The notes under the pieces were generated by a model, which saw only the letters and a program-made list of their open reading frames with translations, made no database searches and was not told the DNA's origin. Positions 5,348-5,582 of a DNA stretch of 5,582 nt are shown here, piece after piece. Source of the DNA: Paracoccaceae bacterium (lineage in GTDB: Bacteria; Pseudomonadota; Alphaproteobacteria; Rhodobacterales; Rhodobacteraceae); NCBI GenBank assembly GCA_003512825.1, contig DOOI01000050.1, positions 608 through 6,189 of the forward strand, in the 5' to 3' direction. The stretch's first letter is position 1, and every line of letters starts with the position of its first letter. The translations under genes and the position numbers were made by a program.

Positions 5348-5573
5348 ACCAACGCATCTTTCCTAAGCTTGTTCAGACTACATAGGCCAAAACTGATTAA
5401 AAGAACCAATCAAGGTTTTGCGAGACGCGTGTTACAGTGGGTTTGGCGAAAAAAGCGTCTGGAATTGTGCACAACGGTATACAAAAACGTCGCAGCCCCC
5501 TTGATCGGTGCCCGCGCATGCGGCATGGAGAGCGGGAATTCATCCTTCATTCAGCGCCAACCGGGAGGTTCCC
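5348..5573. promoter_or_regulatory. Divergent control region between DUF1223 and the putative acnA
   Basis: This 226-nt spacer must hold the promoters for both flanking genes. It is A/T-richer in its first half (5371-5420) than the neighbouring genes. I see a perfect palindrome TTGTGCACAA (5465-5474) with GTATAC just after it, an inverted pair AGACGC (5423-5428) / GCGTCT (5455-5460), and TGATT (5394-5398) / AATCA (5408-5412). No -35/-10 pair with good hexamers and 16-18 nt spacing is evident on either strand. No RNA gene or open frame of its own is supported. Confidence 0.6.
5465..5474. promoter_or_regulatory. Perfect 10-bp palindrome, candidate operator
   Basis: TTGTGCACAA is its own reverse complement and lies about 100 nt before the start at 5574. 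TATACA (5478-5483), a possible -10 element for the rightward gene, follows directly, so a protein bound here could affect that promoter. It does not match the FNR-type box (TTGAT-N4-ATCAA). The regulator is unknown. Confidence 0.35.
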
Positions 5574-5582
5574 ATGCCCATC
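5574..5582 (+). CDS. acnA: Start of a gene, probably aconitate hydratase (cut by window end)
   Basis: Only ATG CCC ATC (Met-Pro-Ile) is inside the window. A strong ribosome binding site GGGAGG (5563-5568) lies 5 nt upstream, so translation initiation here is well supported. The acnA name is inference: rhodobacterial AcnA proteins begin MPI, and I recall acnA beside DUF1223 genes in this family, but three codons cannot prove it. If correct, the product is the cytosolic [4Fe-4S] enzyme that isomerises citrate to isocitrate in the TCA cycle. Confidence 0.5.

Noticed and set aside
5375..5412. Minus-strand promoter for DUF1223 (TTGGTT and TATGTA)
   Set aside because: The hexamers are weak and 19 nt apart; not good enough to call.
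5394..5412. FNR-like box TGATT / AATCA
   Set aside because: The arms are separated by nine bases, whereas FNR/FixK boxes have four between the half-sites.

Overview
The window looks like a piece of chromosome from a Rhodobacteraceae (Roseobacter/Rhodobacter-type alphaproteobacterium). The evidence is the GC-rich codon use, an alphaproteobacterial-style PurB, a DUF6314 protein, a divergent FliG of the rhodobacterial type, and a secreted DUF1223 thioredoxin-like protein divergent from what is probably acnA. There are no mobile elements, RNA genes, CRISPR arrays or phage genes.

Layout. 1-258 (minus) is the N-terminal part of bioY, the substrate-binding subunit of the biotin ECF transporter, cut by the window edge. 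355-765 (minus) is a DUF6314 protein, 96 nt upstream of bioY and possibly co-transcribed with it from a candidate promoter at 794-822. 880-2184 (plus) is a complete purB, closed by a strong intrinsic terminator at 2207-2236. A new sigma70-like promoter (2250-2277) then serves a 50-residue exported cysteine-containing peptide (2310-2462). Two consecutive hairpins follow, the second reaching to 1 nt before the next start codon. 2536-3594 is a fliG homologue interrupted by one in-frame TAG at 2863-2865, with uninterrupted homology on both sides in the same frame. After about 180 nt with no confident gene comes a ten-helix DMT/EamA transporter (3777-4646, TTG start). Its stop codon overlaps that of the convergent DUF1223 gene (4643-5347, minus). 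The 226-nt region 5348-5573 separates DUF1223 from the first three codons (MPI) of a plus-strand gene with a strong ribosome binding site, probably acnA.

How the genes work together. Most are independent housekeeping units: biotin uptake, purine synthesis (PurB), export or uptake by a DMT carrier, a periplasmic thioredoxin-fold protein, and the TCA cycle if the last gene is acnA. I see no new multi-gene system. The points most worth a second look are the amber codon in fliG, the nested hairpin over the fliG start region, the small secreted peptide with its own promoter, the possible gene remnant after fliG, and a perfect 10-bp palindrome upstream of the putative acnA.
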